DNA of 64,000 bases from Hofstenia miamia (Eukaryota > Xenacoelomorpha > Acoela): positions 3,048,632 to 3,112,631 of the forward strand of contig SCFE01000004.1 of the NCBI GenBank assembly GCA_004352715.1, read 5' to 3'. This document shows positions 1 to 11,693 of this stretch, piece after piece (the stretch's first letter is position 1; the number at the start of each line of letters is the position of its first letter). The translations under genes and the position numbers were made by a program. The notes beneath the pieces are model-generated. The model saw only the letters and a program-made list of their open reading frames with translations, had not been told where the DNA came from and searched no databases.

Positions 1-413
1 AATCTGCATGGATTTTTCCAATCTGTATGTCTATCAATGGTGAAGATGCTTTGTAACCGTGCCCTACAACAAGTAGTCCACTTTGGTGCTTATCTAGTTT
101 GCATGTTTAGAGTATATATTCCTCATTGCGAAAATACATAATAGGATATATGGTATATGTAACATGTTCATAATGAGTAATTTCATTATTTTTCATTGAT
201 TTGTCTTAGACAGCAGTTAACACATTTTACAAAATGTTGCCAAATATAAATAATCTAAAAATTTGAAAAAAAATCCAAAGTTTTGGCAAAAAAATCCAAA
301 CTTTTCTAGAGAATGTAATACAAAAACAAATAGTTTTACTTGAAACGTTTACTGTCTTTTCCCATTGTATTAAATAAGAAGGTTGGCTATACCATTTTCA
401 CATTAATTCAGAG
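1..413. other. Intergenic AT-rich DNA, nothing recognised
   Basis: I see no coding frame, RNA gene or clear repeat here. The next element to the right begins at 422. Confidence 0.5.
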
Positions 414-421
414 ACTACTAT

Positions 422-1066
422 CAGGGCCTTCTTAAATACACGGCCCGGTTATCTGAGTAATGCCAATTATTTTGGGGGGGGGCGATTTATTAACACCACC
501 GAAAATCATGCTAGACAAAATAACTATACAAATGATACTATAGCCTAAGAGGTATAACAGGGTCAAACTTAGCTACATAATTGCTCGGCACACAAATCCA
601 CGATAAGTTTGAAAGTGTATCACCTCTTCAAACTTGTCGTACAACCCGATTTCAGCGATCTAATTGCTTTTGATGTTTCTCGTCAGACAAGTATGTCGGG
701 TAACTAAGTTTGACAGTGCATCACCCCTTCAAACAAGTGTGTTTTATTGTAATGGCCGTGTATTGAAAGCTTGTAGTGTTGCATTGTCAAGCATAGTTAA
801 TTTTTTTTCAACAACCAGCAAAAGGCGTTTAAGAAAAAACGTAAAGATTTTGTGAACGTTTAAAAACAAACGTTTAAAGCATAATTGAAATAAAATCATG
901 TATTTGCCAATGTTGATTTTATTTGTTATTATATGTGCACAATGTGCTTACAATTGATATATTTGATTTTATGAAAAATTATCAATTTTTTACAATTTTT
1001 TACTTCGGCCCCCAAACTTTTGTGCCTTACTGCAGATAATCGGGCCGTGTATTAAAGAAGGCCCTC
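422..1066. mobile_element. Non-autonomous DNA transposon (MITE) with ~33-bp inverted repeats
   Basis: Bases 423-455 and the reverse complement of 1033-1065 match at nearly every position, beginning AGGGCCTTCTT and ending ATCTG, so this is a terminal inverted repeat. Both ends are flanked by CTACTAT (415-421 and 1067-1073), a good 7- to 8-bp target duplication. The CAGGG-type end and an about 8-bp duplication fit the hAT superfamily. Inside are two related subterminal motifs, each an AAGTTTGA...TTCAAAC inverted pair (about 604-633 and 701-734), which could be transposase-binding repeats. No transposase is encoded, and the short open frame at 664-855 looks like chance. Confidence 0.8.
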
Positions 1067-1130
1067 CTACTATATAAGTATTTAGTAGTCTATTATTAAA
1101 TTCAGAAATTCATATTCAGAAATTCTGGAG

Positions 1131-1408
1131 TACGGGGTTCACCTGGATTATGAAATTGGCCGTGCAGAGCCATGGGTTCCTTCTCCGATCCAGTGCTTCA
1201 AGTGCCTTCGCTATGGTCATAGGGCTGCCGCTTGTGAAAGAAATCAACGTTGCGAAAACTGCGGTAAATGGCATACTCATCTGCCATCTGAATGCAAAAG
1301 GCGTCAAATATGCCAATTGCGGTGGAACCCACAAAGCAAATGATCGTACCTGTGACAAGCGTAAGGAGATCTTGGCAAATCTCATCCACGCCAATTATGA
1401 ATTTCATT
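1131..1408 (+). pseudogene. LINE A ORF1 (gag-like) fragment with CCHC zinc knuckles
   Basis: In the frame that includes 1194, the sequence reads a classic CX2CX4HX4C knuckle (CFKCLRYGHRAAAC), directly followed by a second cysteine cluster (CENCGKWHTHLPSEC). A third (CGGTHKANDRTC) lies one frame away at about 1315-1360, so a frameshift separates them. Such triple knuckles sit at the C-terminus of ORF1 nucleic-acid-binding proteins of Jockey/I/R1-type LINEs, which coat the element RNA. The N-terminal part is missing, because the element is truncated just upstream. Confidence 0.8.
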
Positions 1409-4205
1409 AACATGAACATCCGAGGTTTGGTTTCCAACTTTGACCTTCTAAAACAGTCTTTGATTTCCTTCACTGAAATAGCGCTATTCTCAATTTCTGA
1501 AAGCTTTTTTTCTGAAAACGTGCCAGATTCTGTGATTTCTATTTTACGTAAAGATAGATCCTCTTTTGGTGGTGGCCTTATTACGTATTACAAATCCGAT
1601 ATTTTACTGAAGCCCATACTTAATTTTTCATGCAATGACCCTTAATCTTTTTGGTTTGTTATTGGAAGTCGATCGTTTAATTTTGTGTGTGCTCTGTATA
1701 TTGGGCCCCTCAATCTGAAGCTGACATTTGTGAGCATATCAATTCCTGCATTACTGAGTATCCTTTCGGGGAGAATGACATTTTGTTCATTTTTGGCGAC
1801 TTTAATGCCAAGCAATTAGTAAGTCTACTTGACTCACACGATCTGCATCAACTCGTTCGAAAGCCAACCCGTTTTTGTGGTATCTCCAAAGACTGCTTAG
1901 ACTTTTCATTATAATATACCTGAAGTTTTTCAAGATCCTGAGGTTTTACCCATGATTGGCTCATCAGATCATGCTCAAGTTTTGTTGCGCACAACTGTGC
2001 TTTCCAATTCTATTAATGCCAGAGAATGTCCACCGCCAGCTAGCAGAATTGCTTATTCTCGTATAAACTGGCCTGCTTTGAATGATCAAATTTCCTCTTT
2101 CGATTGGGAATTTCTCCTCAGTGCCGAATCTATCGACTCAAATTGGTCTGTTTTCAAAAATACTATATTCCAACTGCTCGAGCCTTACAAAGTCATACCT
2201 AAACGCCATCCATCTCCTTCAAATAATATTTTTGCTACCCCTTTCCAACGATCTCATCACTGTGCGCTGAAAGCCACTGAGAATCGATGCTGGCGACATG
2301 ATTTAGCTGCACCATCAAATGAGTTTTATAAAATATTTTCTGCTGCACGGTATGCAAGAAAAAATTTTGTACGGGAAGCTATACGTGAAAACCTGCGATC
2401 ACGCATTTCCTCCAATGTTAACTCGACAAATTTGAAGAACTGGCATTCACTAACTCGGGAACTTTACAAAGGTGAACGTATTGCTGACTCACTTCCTGAT
2501 ATATTACATGGTGTTAATACACTTAGTGAGCTAAATCAAAAAGCCAATCTTTTCAACCGACTCTTCGTCGATCGTTCTTCACCTTCATCTAAAAATTTCC
2601 CTTGCTTAGAACTTCGTACAAATAAGCTACTTACTTCTGTGCCTATTGGAATTGAAGCAATGCCCAGTTCCTTAGAAGCTCTTGATGTATCGAATTCGAC
2701 AGGTCCTGAGGGTATTAGTAATCTTCTTCTTCGCAGATGTGCTGCTTCCATTTGTGATCCTATTTTCTTATTATTCCTTCAATCTCTCAAATCCTGCCAA
2801 GTCCCGCAAGAATGGAAAATCACTCATGTCCCCCCTATCTTCAAAAACAAGGGGTCAAGAGCCGATTCAAAAAAGTACAGGCCGATCTCAATTACATCTA
2901 ACATGGGAAAGTTGCTAGAAAGGCTTATAAACAGATATTTGCTGGATTATTTAATGGAAAATAGACTGCTTTCGGAAGCTCAGTTCGGTTTTTTGCCCGG
3001 CCATTCCACTGTGGATCAACTAAACAAATTCTTTCACAAATGTTTATCTAAAATCGAAGTGAAAAAAATTGCTTCAGCTGTTTTTTTGGATTTATCCTCT
3101 GCTTTCGATGTTGTGCCGAATCCTGCTGTTCTTCAAAAACTACCAGCGGTTGAATTCGTGGTAATCTATTTTCCTGGATTAGAAATTATTGATCTGGGCG
3201 TCAACAAGTTGTAAAAATACAAGGCTGCATTTCATCTCTCCTACCAGTTAGTGCTGGAGTCCCACAGGGTGGTGTCCTGGCACCGACCCTGTTTCTGCTT
3301 TTCATTAATGATCTTCCGGACTGCATCCTCAAAGATTGTTTGAATGAACCTGACTCTGATGTTTTTGTGTATGCTGACGACACCATGCTGTCCTGTACTG
3401 GACAAGTTGATGATATTATATCAGATCAAAATAAACAGTTCGGTCAAGGATTGGGCAGTGACATGGGGAATGACTTTCAACGCATCAAAGACAACAGCCT
3501 TATTTTTCTCCAAAATAGCTAATGCACCTGTGAAAGAGCTTATTTTTTTATTCTGTGCCAATTGAATTTATCGATCATCACAAACACTTGGGATTTATTA
3601 TTTCTGCTGACATGAAGTTCGAAGCCAATGTTTCCTTGATTTGCCGAAATGTAGCAAAACAGCTATTTTTACTGCGACGGAAGAGCTACTATGTGTCTGA
3701 TAGAAATATAATTCGGTCGCTTTACATTAAATTTGTAAGACCTTATTTTGAATACGCTAGTCCAGTCTGGACTGCTCTGCCAAAAAGTCTAGAAGAAAAA
3801 CTAGAAAAACTTCAACGACGTGCAATCAGGATTATACTTGGTCTTCATTATTGCCATCTAGTTTCACCCGCTGAATATGCAGATTTGGATCTAATACTGC
3901 TACGAACTAGGCGCAACTTTGCTTTGGCCTGCATCGGATATAAACTTTGGAATTACCTGGCTCCATACTCATTACGTCCATTCAGACCCGAGGTTAGGTC
4001 TACCAGACAGACGCGTTATCCCACTTCGTCACTCCCAGGTGTCCTGTACCCAACATCGCGCTTTATGGATATATCCCCATTTATGGCTGCTGTCAAACTG
4101 CTCAATTTTTTGAAAATTCCGCTACATGCATGCAATACCTTGGAACAGTTTAAAGCCGCTCTGTGGTTACTGTGTCGTCAAAAATGGCAGAATTTTATGT
4201 ACTAA
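1390..4205 (+). pseudogene. LINE A ORF2: endonuclease and reverse transcriptase, broken
   Basis: Endonuclease signatures are the opening NMNIRGL (about 1408), FGDFNAK (about 1793) and SSDHAQV (about 1960). RT signatures are KKYRPISITSNMGKLLERLI (about 2870), FGFLPGHSTVDQL, AVFLDLSSAFD, AGVPQGGVLAPTLF (about 3255) and the catalytic FVYADDT (about 3364). A C-terminal segment from 3555 to 4205 follows (HKHLGFI, RRAIRIILGL). At least four frame changes or stops interrupt it (near 1645, 1915, 3160 and 3480). An intact protein would nick target DNA and copy element RNA. This one is dead. Confidence 0.88.
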
Positions 4206-4389
4206 ATCAATGACTATGTGTAGATGACTGTTATTATTTATATCAATGCCCTATGGGCGCGATATTATGTCAATTGTGAAATGTTAAGAAAAGAAAACCT
4301 CTGCTTGTTAGATAAAAATCGCGTTATGGTTAACTTTGATTATTAATTTAGTTCATATTTCACTATCAATATTGTTTTTTTAATCATTT

Positions 4390-5030
4390 TTTGACTTCAA
4401 ATCATCACTCTTCAAGCACAGCGTCTTGGAGTGAGACTAGCCATCATTTCTTCCTTAGTTAACGGACTAACTCGTTAGATGGTTTGTTACACAAGAGAAG
4501 GCCAAGAAGACCACAGAACGCCAAGATCTTTTTCTTTTCGCCAGTCAGCAGCACGCTCACAGATGAGCAGTCGAAGGCTGGGCCTGGCGTTCCAAGAAGC
4601 CACTAGTGTGCATCTCACTTCTCATTCGGACTTTATGAAGTTGGTCGCTACCCCCCATGTAACCTCAAAAAACCACTTCTGCGCACAACACACTGAACTG
4701 CACGAGTCTGCTGGGATAAACAGCACATTGGCATTTTATGGAAGAAATCCAACAGCCACCTATTAACAAGAGAACGCAAACCTGTCACAAGGCTCGCCTC
4801 ACCATTAACTGGTTTCAGCAGAATAGAGTCCAAGTCATGCAATTGCCAGCATGTAGTCCAGACTTGAACCTCATGGAGAACGTCAGAGCCTTCGTTAAGA
4901 GTAAACTTGCCAGTCGAATATTCCATGGGACGCCGACGTTGTTTCAAGTTTCTCTGGCCTCTTACGTGATATTCCAACTGAGTTTATTAAAAGTTTTGTT
5001 GAATCAAGACGGTATCAGCAAGTAATTGAT
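4390..5030 (+). mobile_element. Tc1-like transposon remnant
   Basis: Two pieces of Tc1-type transposase survive without the middle. At about 4495-4610 a frame-shifted DNA-binding region reads like the Tc1 GRPRKT-linker region. At about 4775-4925 the end of the DDE domain is clear: NWFQQNRVQVMQLPACSPDL followed by NLMENVRAFVKSKLASR. The second catalytic Asp region is missing, so the element has an internal deletion and is inactive. No inverted repeats were identified. Confidence 0.7.
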
Positions 5031-6260
5031 AATCATGGAAGACTATTAACTACTGATCCTTCTACCACATTGAGAACGCAACAACGACCTATTGAGGGTC
5101 AAAACTTGTTTATTGATACTCTAAAATGCATTGAACTTTTAAAATGATTTGTAACATGTTTTGAATATGTTCTTATAGCAAAAATGTACTAAAATAATGT
5201 TACGGTATATACTTTCCAGACATGTACAAACTTCCTCTTGACACCCTCTCCAACTAAGTGGCTCATTTCTCATCATAAAATTGGAAAATATAAACATGCC
5301 CACTTCTAACAAAAATCGAACGTGCGAAAAGGTTTCAGAAGAGCTCCATCCGACAATACCTCAACTAGCTGAACAAATAGCGTCTATTTAAGTCAATGAA
5401 AAATCCAAAGTTTCAACAGAAAGAAGAAAAAAAACTGTCATTGGTGAGATTAGATATGTTTCCTAAAAACCGCGAATAAAGTTCAAAATTCTCCATTCAC
5501 ACAGACAAAAGGAAATCAGCTTGCTATACTGTTTCACAAATCAGATTTAAAGGACCTAGGTGCATTTTTTCATTTGTCCATTTCAACACAAAATTTTGAG
5601 GTAAGCAATTGCAATGACCAGAAGGTTTTCCAAGACTGGCTGCATGACACATTTAAGACCAATGATTTCCATGCTACTTGAGACTTCTGAGCATACTACA
5701 TATGTAAGAAGCGAACCCACAGCAGAGTTGTAAATGGCCGTAATAGGAAAGTATCAACACATTAATCTAAACAAACAAGTGATTACTACGCAGTTGCGAC
5801 CACCGCACCAGAGATATCTTAAACAACTGGCAATAACAAGCGCCATAAAAGCACATAAAACCAAATTGATGACAAAGCAAACCACTTTCCAAACCGAGTA
5901 ACAAATATTAAGGCCACCAGATTGAAGAATTTCTCCAAGAATCTAACAGCACTCCAAAGTATCCAAGCCACAACAACAAAATTCTAAATCACTCTAGAGC
6001 CATTTTCAACTGATAGTACCAAAGCAACTCACATTCAAGTAATTACACTTTTTTCTATTGAAAATATGAGTCGATCGACCCTAAACGACGTTAACTTGAA
6101 TTTAATTGAATTATTTGAACAATTATTTTGCAAGCTCCTTAGTCTTACAAATATTTCCACCTAAATATTTGTTCCCAAGAAATCAAAATTAAAAAACTAC
6201 AAGACAATTTTAGCAGTTATTTTCTCCATAGGGGCTTCCACAGCTGCGTGGTGAAAAGAA
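5031..6260. other. Intergenic, nothing assigned
   Basis: This stretch is slightly less AT-rich than its surroundings and contains short broken frames (for example around 5300-5560), which suggests old decayed repeat DNA. I recognise no protein family in it. Confidence 0.4.
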
Positions 6261-6266
6261 CTAGTG

Positions 6267-6274
6267 TATAAAAG
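6267..6274 (+). promoter_or_regulatory. Candidate TATA box
   Basis: TATAAAAG lies 55 bases before the ATG at 6329. Position and match are good for a TATA promoter driving the frame described next, but it is a short motif in AT-rich DNA. Confidence 0.35.
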
Positions 6275-6328
6275 GAGGTTTGTCAAATTTAATTAGCAAC
6301 TAGTGGACTGTGAACAACGGTCGTTAAA

Positions 6329-6667
6329 ATGAAGGACAGGGCACTCAATGCTGAGAAACAATTAAAGGATTCAATTGATGAACTTCGTCTGTTGAAATTG
6401 GAAAATGAAGCTCGTGAAAAGGAAACAAAAAGAAGCTGCTTCAGTTAAGAAAGAGTTGAATCGATTCAACAAAAACAGCCTGAGCGTGATAAGAAAACTT
6501 CCACTGGTAGTACATCTTCTTACAGTCGCAACAGAAGAAATCTTCTACACCAAGATCCTCTTTTTCAGGTAGAAGAAAATAGATTTTGTAAATATTTTAG
6601 AATCCCCTGTAAATATTATGAAGTATATTTAAATTGTGTATTGACAACATCGCTGAAATTAGGATAA
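6329..6667 (+). pseudogene. Small coiled-coil open frame with one in-frame stop
   Basis: From the ATG at 6329 a single frame runs 112 codons to a stop at 6665-6667, interrupted by one TAA at 6446-6448 (codon 40). The N-terminal part is highly charged with heptad-like leucines (QLKDSIDELRLLKLENEARE), typical of a coiled coil. After the stop the same frame continues polar and Ser/Arg-rich (TSTGSTSSYSRNRRN). A TATA motif sits 55 bases upstream. It could be a recently killed gene, an allele with a nonsense change, or a remnant of an LTR-element gag. I do not recognise the family. Confidence 0.35.
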
Positions 6668-7029
6668 TCTCACATTTTGCATAGCCAAAACATGTCTGTA
6701 GCAAACACGAAACTTGTAATTGCCAATCAAAGAAGAATACAAATATAACTTCAACTTTTTTTCAAAAAAATAGAAAAACTGAAACAAAATTCGATAATAA
6801 TGTAAGATATTTCAAATGCCACAATAGGCATGATGATTCTGGAAGCTGAACACCGAATAATACAGGTTATCCGAAATGTAACTGTGCAGTAAAATGACAG
6901 ATACATTTACTTAGCAAAACGTTACAAATGACGCTGGAACTTTCAACTTATATGCATGCCTTCAAACGTTTTTACATGTTCGAGAAGACAAACTTCAAAG
7001 TTTCGGAAATTTGTCAATGTTCTATTATC
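6668..7029. other. Intergenic, nothing recognised
   Basis: AT-rich sequence without a supported feature. Confidence 0.4.
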
Positions 7030-7262
7030 GACGTGCGAAGGACGAGAAGGGTGTATTGATTCGTGTAGAAAATCTTTTCAGTCAGAGCACCCAGGAAAAA
7101 CCAGTAGTGGTCAGCTCAGGTGATCGAGCAGGCCACAGCTTTCAAGATATGACGCGGTTTCCGAAGGATCTCTGAAGAAGCTGCATAGTGGCCACATCGG
7201 AATAGCAGCTTGCGTTGATCTGCTGGAATCATCCTTGGCGAAGTTCTTCCACTTCCGTCATA
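7030..7262 (-). mobile_element. Mariner-type transposase remnant
   Basis: Read on the minus strand, about 7260 down to 7030 gives FQQINASCYSDVATMQLLQR, then SFGNRVIS, a stop, and LWPARSPELTTTGFFLGAL. This follows the last part of a mariner/IS630-type DDE domain, where a WPARSPDLTP.DFFLW block carries the third acidic residue. Here an in-frame stop and substitutions (PELTTTG for PDLTP.D) show it is dead. Only about 230 bases are recognisable. Confidence 0.6.
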
Positions 7263-8640
7263 TACTGGTCTAGAATGTCTGCAAATTTCAACTTATCAAT
7301 TTTTAGAAAGTTTAAGACAGTTCCATGCCGTACTCAGAGCAACTTCCAGGTCATAATATGATGTACGCCAACCTAAAATACCAAATTTCCAGACAAATTA
7401 TCGTAAATAAACACATTTGATGAATTTAGGTACAGAGTAAAATATTAGTTTATCAAATAGACATAACCATATACATAAGCAGTTTTTAATATTGTAATTA
7501 CGTGAATAACCCTTTTCAACACTAAAATGCACGGAATCACGTTTTATTTTTGCAGCTTATATGCACGTGCAAAGGTTTCATTTTTTCAGTTGATGTCAGA
7601 AATATAATGGGATATGTACAATTGGAAAAATCTATCCCTCAAAACAGATTATTTAATATTTTGTAAATCATTCAGGATTCTCTATATGCACTTTAAAATT
7701 TTGAAAAAAAGGGAATGTTATTAAAGCAGCAAAACAGTGGAACAGTTAGATATTGTGTTTGTCGAAACGAAGTAGAAAGGCACTAAACACGAGACCACTT
7801 TGTTAAGAAACTTCATTGCGCCAAAAGTTAATGATTCCTGTCTTACCTTCCAAAACTAGATGTGGCACTAGGGAACGAGCATTTCAGATACACATTTCAT
7901 CTAACTAATGGTAATAGAGTTGTGTAGGCTACTAAATCTTTAGTAAGCCATGACTAAATATCGTAGTGCAGGAAAACAATTTTGATTTATTGGAATTAAA
8001 GCAACTTATTAGAACAAATCTCGGAATAGAGACTTATACACTAGGGTTCTCAGCATTTGGCCGCAAGCCAATTAGATCTTGCAGACATGAAAATCTAGGA
8101 ATTGATAAAACTGCCAAATACTGCGCTACATGAAATGCCTATCTGTCTGCATGACAAGTGTCTTGTTCCCAATCATTCCTACAAAATATAAAATCTTCTA
8201 GTTCTACATTTCCATCATTTAACAAGAGGGACTGCATATACATGTATTTCCATTTGGCGAAATGTCACCCAGCCATAAAAAACTTAAAGTTCAAGCACGA
8301 AGTATACAGTTTTTACCTCAAATTCTGATAGTGTCATAATAAAAAAAATGGGAACATTCGGGTTAAACCTTTTCTAAGCAATAACTAAATCAGAGACTGA
8401 TTGGAAAATAAACTTCGTCAGTATAACTTTTTTAAAAATGCGCTAAGAGGCGATTGTTTCAACTTCAACCACTGGCAGTAGTTGATGCAGCTACCTTCAA
8501 ATACGCATGAAACTAAGAATGACCTGAAGTCAAAACAAATGGATATAAAAGCAAGAAGTAATACATTTAGACAAGACAATAGATTGGACGCAATAAAAAT
8601 AGAATTTCCAGGCAAAAAAGAAAATTCAAGGAAGTAACTT
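7263..8640. other. Intergenic, nothing recognised
   Basis: AT-rich DNA without a convincing frame. A minus-strand open stretch at 8418-8615 has no recognisable motif. Confidence 0.4.
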
Positions 8641-8682
8641 TGAACTTCCAGGCAGTTTAGGACAGGGCGGACACCCTGTTGT

Positions 8683-8685
<3 letters not shown>

Positions 8686-8713
<28 letters not shown>
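8686..8713. repeat. (TA)n microsatellite at the 3' end of LINE B
   Basis: An uninterrupted TA tract. It directly abuts the 3' end of the minus-strand LINE B, whose last bases on that strand contain AATAAA and then TTTGTTTATATATA. The tract is therefore likely the tail of the retroelement. Confidence 0.85.
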
Positions 8714-8716
<3 letters not shown>

Positions 8717-8958
8717 AAATAAACTTTTATTTAGAAATGGATAAACATCCATTTCAGTCATCCATCAAACATAAACATTAAAGCACCTTAGTATCCTATT
8801 AGGAAAAATTTTGAGTTCATGTTCTAATGAAGTTTTATTTACACAAGGAGGCCGGGAACGAAGTCTAGATTTAGAATACATACTTCTTTTTGAAGAATGT
8901 AATAAATAAGTTGATTTTTGTCACTAAGAATTTTTCTATAAAGATTGGTGTCCGATGA

Positions 8959-9630
8959 TTAAATTATATCCTGTATAGGAAAAAAGGACGTTATAAGTCC
9001 CAGACGAATGACCATCATTTGAATATTATCAAGTCGCTGTAAAACTGTTTTCGACGCTCCACCACAGACAGAACAACAATACATCATTTGAGAAACTACC
9101 AGAGAGTTATATAATAAATTAAGTTCCTTAGGGCTGAAACCTAGTCTCTTTAATTTAAGTAGTAAATATATTTTACTTGTAGGTTTCTTAGCAATGGAAT
9201 GTACATGAGGCTCAAAACTAAGTTTGCTGTCAAACAACACACCCAAAATTTTAACTTCAGTACAGCGCTTAATATCATCAAGAAGAGGTATCGGACGACT
9301 ACGACCAAAATTCAGAAGCAATTCTGAAGTCTTTATGCGATTTAAAAACAGATTTTTACTATTGAAATGTGTCTCTAGCTCCAATAAAATATTCATTGCA
9401 TTGTCGCCCGCATCATCAAACCCTGCAATAATAGTTGTATTATCGTCAGCATATGCTTCGATAAAGCAGTCACTTCGCTGTTCTTTATAGGTATCATCAA
9501 TGCCAACATTAAAGAAAATAGTACCACTAATCGTTCCTTGAGGCACACCAAGATTAATACTTAATGTTTTAGATGTGCTTCCATTGATGGTTGTAAAGTG
9601 ACTTCTGATCTTAAAAAATAGAAATACCAA
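8959..9630 (-). pseudogene. LINE B reverse transcriptase, C-terminal half
   Basis: A 223-residue open stretch with LGVPQGTISGTIFFNVGIDD, the catalytic AYADDNTT, the KILGVLFDSKLSFEPHV block and a C-terminal NLLYNSLVVSQMMYCC segment, all in the order expected of a LINE RT. Upstream RT motifs continue in other frames to 10060, so this is the last part of a broken ORF2. Confidence 0.8.
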
Positions 9631-10511
9631 TTCAAAATATAGAGGTTTAATTGTGGTTGTAATCTTTGAAGTCCACGGAAAACAGCATTGTTGTTAATGG
9701 TATCAAAAGCCTTGCTCATTTCTAGCGTGACAATACGACAGTAATCACTATTTTTTCTTAGTCGATGGATTTCATTAAGAAGTTTTATAAGTGCGATCGT
9801 TGTGGAACTGATTTTTCTAAATCCAAATTGATGTTTACTTAGTGATAAGTATTAGAAACAAACTTGTCATACACCATACGTTCAAATAATCTTGATAGAA
9901 TGGGCGTTACAGAAATAGGCCGCAGATCTTTATGATCCTTGGAGATAGATAATTTAGGAATTGGTTTAATATTGGCAATTTTCCAAATATCAGGGAAAAT
10001 ATAGTAACTAATGGAAAGATTGAAACAAGAACACAAAGGCTCTGATAAAAAGGGCACCAAATTTGAATATCCAAAAAGGTACTCCTTCTGTTTCAGGAGT
10101 GGTCATTTTTAGATCCCTAATGTAACGGTAAACTTCAGAAGGCTCAAAAATGGGATGACAGAGGTAATACAATTAACATTAACATAATTATGTCGTACAG
10201 AATTATTAGAAAAAGTATTAAAATACTTATTAACTTCATCAACAATAAAATTATGGGCTGATATTTATTATTGTTGTGTATTATTTTATTCACAGAAGAC
10301 CACCACATTTTAGAACCAATACCTTTTAAATAACTGCAATTTTCTTTGATTTTCTCTTTAATTTCTTGACTTACAACTCGGCGTCGTGAAAACGTCCTTT
10401 CCGAAACAATTTATTTTTCTTCTTCAAAAGAATCTTGATAACTGGAGTGATATAATCAGAGTCTCTACTCCGTAGTGTGATACAGTGATTTGGGCATGTT
10501 TCTTCAAATAT

Positions 10512-11223
10512 CTAACGCAACTTGCCAATAAGGTAACGAAATAATATATTGACATCATTGGAATGATACAAATAACTAAAATTTGTTGTTGATAACTTTT
10601 GTATAAAATCTATTTTATATTTTTCACGTTGGTCACGAAAGTAAACCTTTCGTTTAGGTTTGAACAGGCGAAGATTGCAAATAACCCCCAAATGATCACT
10701 TGGAATCACAGAATTATATTAATAACATTCATGAACTATCGTTTCATTGACACAATCACGTCATTCATGCAAAAATGATTAAAGTCACCACACAAAAAGA
10801 AATTACTATACACCTTTTTGCGGATAAAGTTTCTAAAGAAAGAATAATATGGGTAGATAACATATCATTGTAATTAGCGTCAGGAGGATAATAAATAAGC
10901 CAGAACAGATAAGATCGAAAATTAGCATAAATATCAAGCTACATTATTTCAAACAATTCATAATTATGAGGATAAACTTGTATGCATTTGTAGTCTTTCC
11001 TGACGAAAGCACACACTCCATCGCCAATTCCCTTATTTGAATTAATAGTATTCCGGTCTTGACGAAATAAATTAAAGTCATAAATAGACACAAAGTCGTC
11101 ACTGATTTGAACAGAAAGCCAAGACTCAGTAATGAAACAAAAATCAATGGAGTTAGAAACAATATCACAGGATACATGATGGATTGCATTTGGTTTTTTA
11201 ATAGACCTGGCATTCAGAAGCAT
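10512..11223 (-). pseudogene. LINE B endonuclease domain, broken
   Basis: The N-terminal half (11223-10939) reads MLLNARSIKKPNAI with a later FCFITESWL, matching the start of APE-type LINE endonucleases. The C-terminal SDHLGVICNLRL is at 10700-10660 in another frame. The middle, with the GDFN-type motif, is scrambled by small indels. Confidence 0.7.
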
Positions 11224-11518
11224 GAACTTAAAATTAAAAGCAGTATCTAGTCAATTTTTCAGTTCCATAACATCAACACCAAGTTTTAGATTTGGAATTT
11301 TGATGGAGGTTTTGTTTGTATCATTGTTAATAAGGTCTCGCCGTTTTCTAAGTAGATCTTGTTCAATTTTTCTTTCACTTGGAGTTAAGGACTTAGAAAT
11401 AAATATTCGAAGATCATAATTCATTAAGAGATAAGCGGAAGCCAGTATTTTTCTAAAAATCCAGATATCGTGAAATTTTACTAATGTGCTTCGAGGCCTA
11501 ATCGAATAACGTATGAAT

Positions 11519-11554
<36 letters not shown>
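11519..11554. repeat. (AAT)n microsatellite inside LINE B ORF1
   Basis: About twelve AAT units lie in frame inside the minus-strand ORF1 fragment 11607-11251, where they encode a run of about eleven isoleucines followed by KFIRYSIRPR. The repeat has expanded within retroelement coding DNA without breaking the frame. Confidence 0.85.
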
Positions 11555-11693
11555 GATTGACCAATGTGATTTAAAAATTTGTCAATTTCTTTTCTATCGG
11601 CATCCATTCTGACAGTTGAGGATTGCTCAGAACTTTCCGGAATAGCATCAATTTTGACTTCATATAGAATACGTTCATTTTCAGATTGTAATT

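Larger units (their letters stand above)
1100..4281 (+). mobile_element. Degenerate non-LTR retrotransposon, family A copy 1
   Basis: A 5'-truncated LINE read on the plus strand. It contains in order a gag-like zinc-knuckle region (about 1131-1400), an APE-type endonuclease (about 1400-2010), a reverse transcriptase (about 2750-3500) and a C-terminal region ending at a stop at 4203-4205. The frame changes several times, so it cannot make a full protein. The 3' UTR includes CCCTATGGGCGCGATATTAT and ends near 4281. The same UTR and C-terminus occur on the minus strand at 16324-16585, which defines the 3' end. Three zinc knuckles plus an APE endonuclease point to the Jockey/I/R1 side of LINE diversity, but the clade is not proven. 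Confidence 0.9.
8714..11690 (-). mobile_element. Non-LTR retrotransposon, family B
   Basis: On the minus strand the order is ORF1 fragment (11607-11251), APE endonuclease (11223-10512) and reverse transcriptase (10060-8959), then a short 3' UTR ending in a TA tract. The endonuclease opens with LLNARSIKKPN and FITESWL and ends with PSDHLGVI. The RT has DLRPISVTPILSRLFERMVY, GVPQGTISG and AYADDNTTI. The layout and the NARSI opening resemble CR1/L2-type elements. Frame changes between 9630 and 10512 and after 10939 make it inactive. It is about 3 kb and probably 5'-truncated within ORF1. Confidence 0.85.

Noticed and set aside
664-855. 63-codon open frame inside the 422-1066 MITE
   Set aside because: It lies between transposon ends, spans one of the repeated subterminal motifs and has no protein motif.
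1198-1473. Minus-strand frames opposite the LINE A gag region
   Set aside because: Antisense shadow of the zinc-knuckle coding sequence.
4648-4977. 109-codon minus-strand frame
   Set aside because: Antisense to the Tc1 DDE segment (SPDLNLMEN on the plus strand), with no motif of its own.
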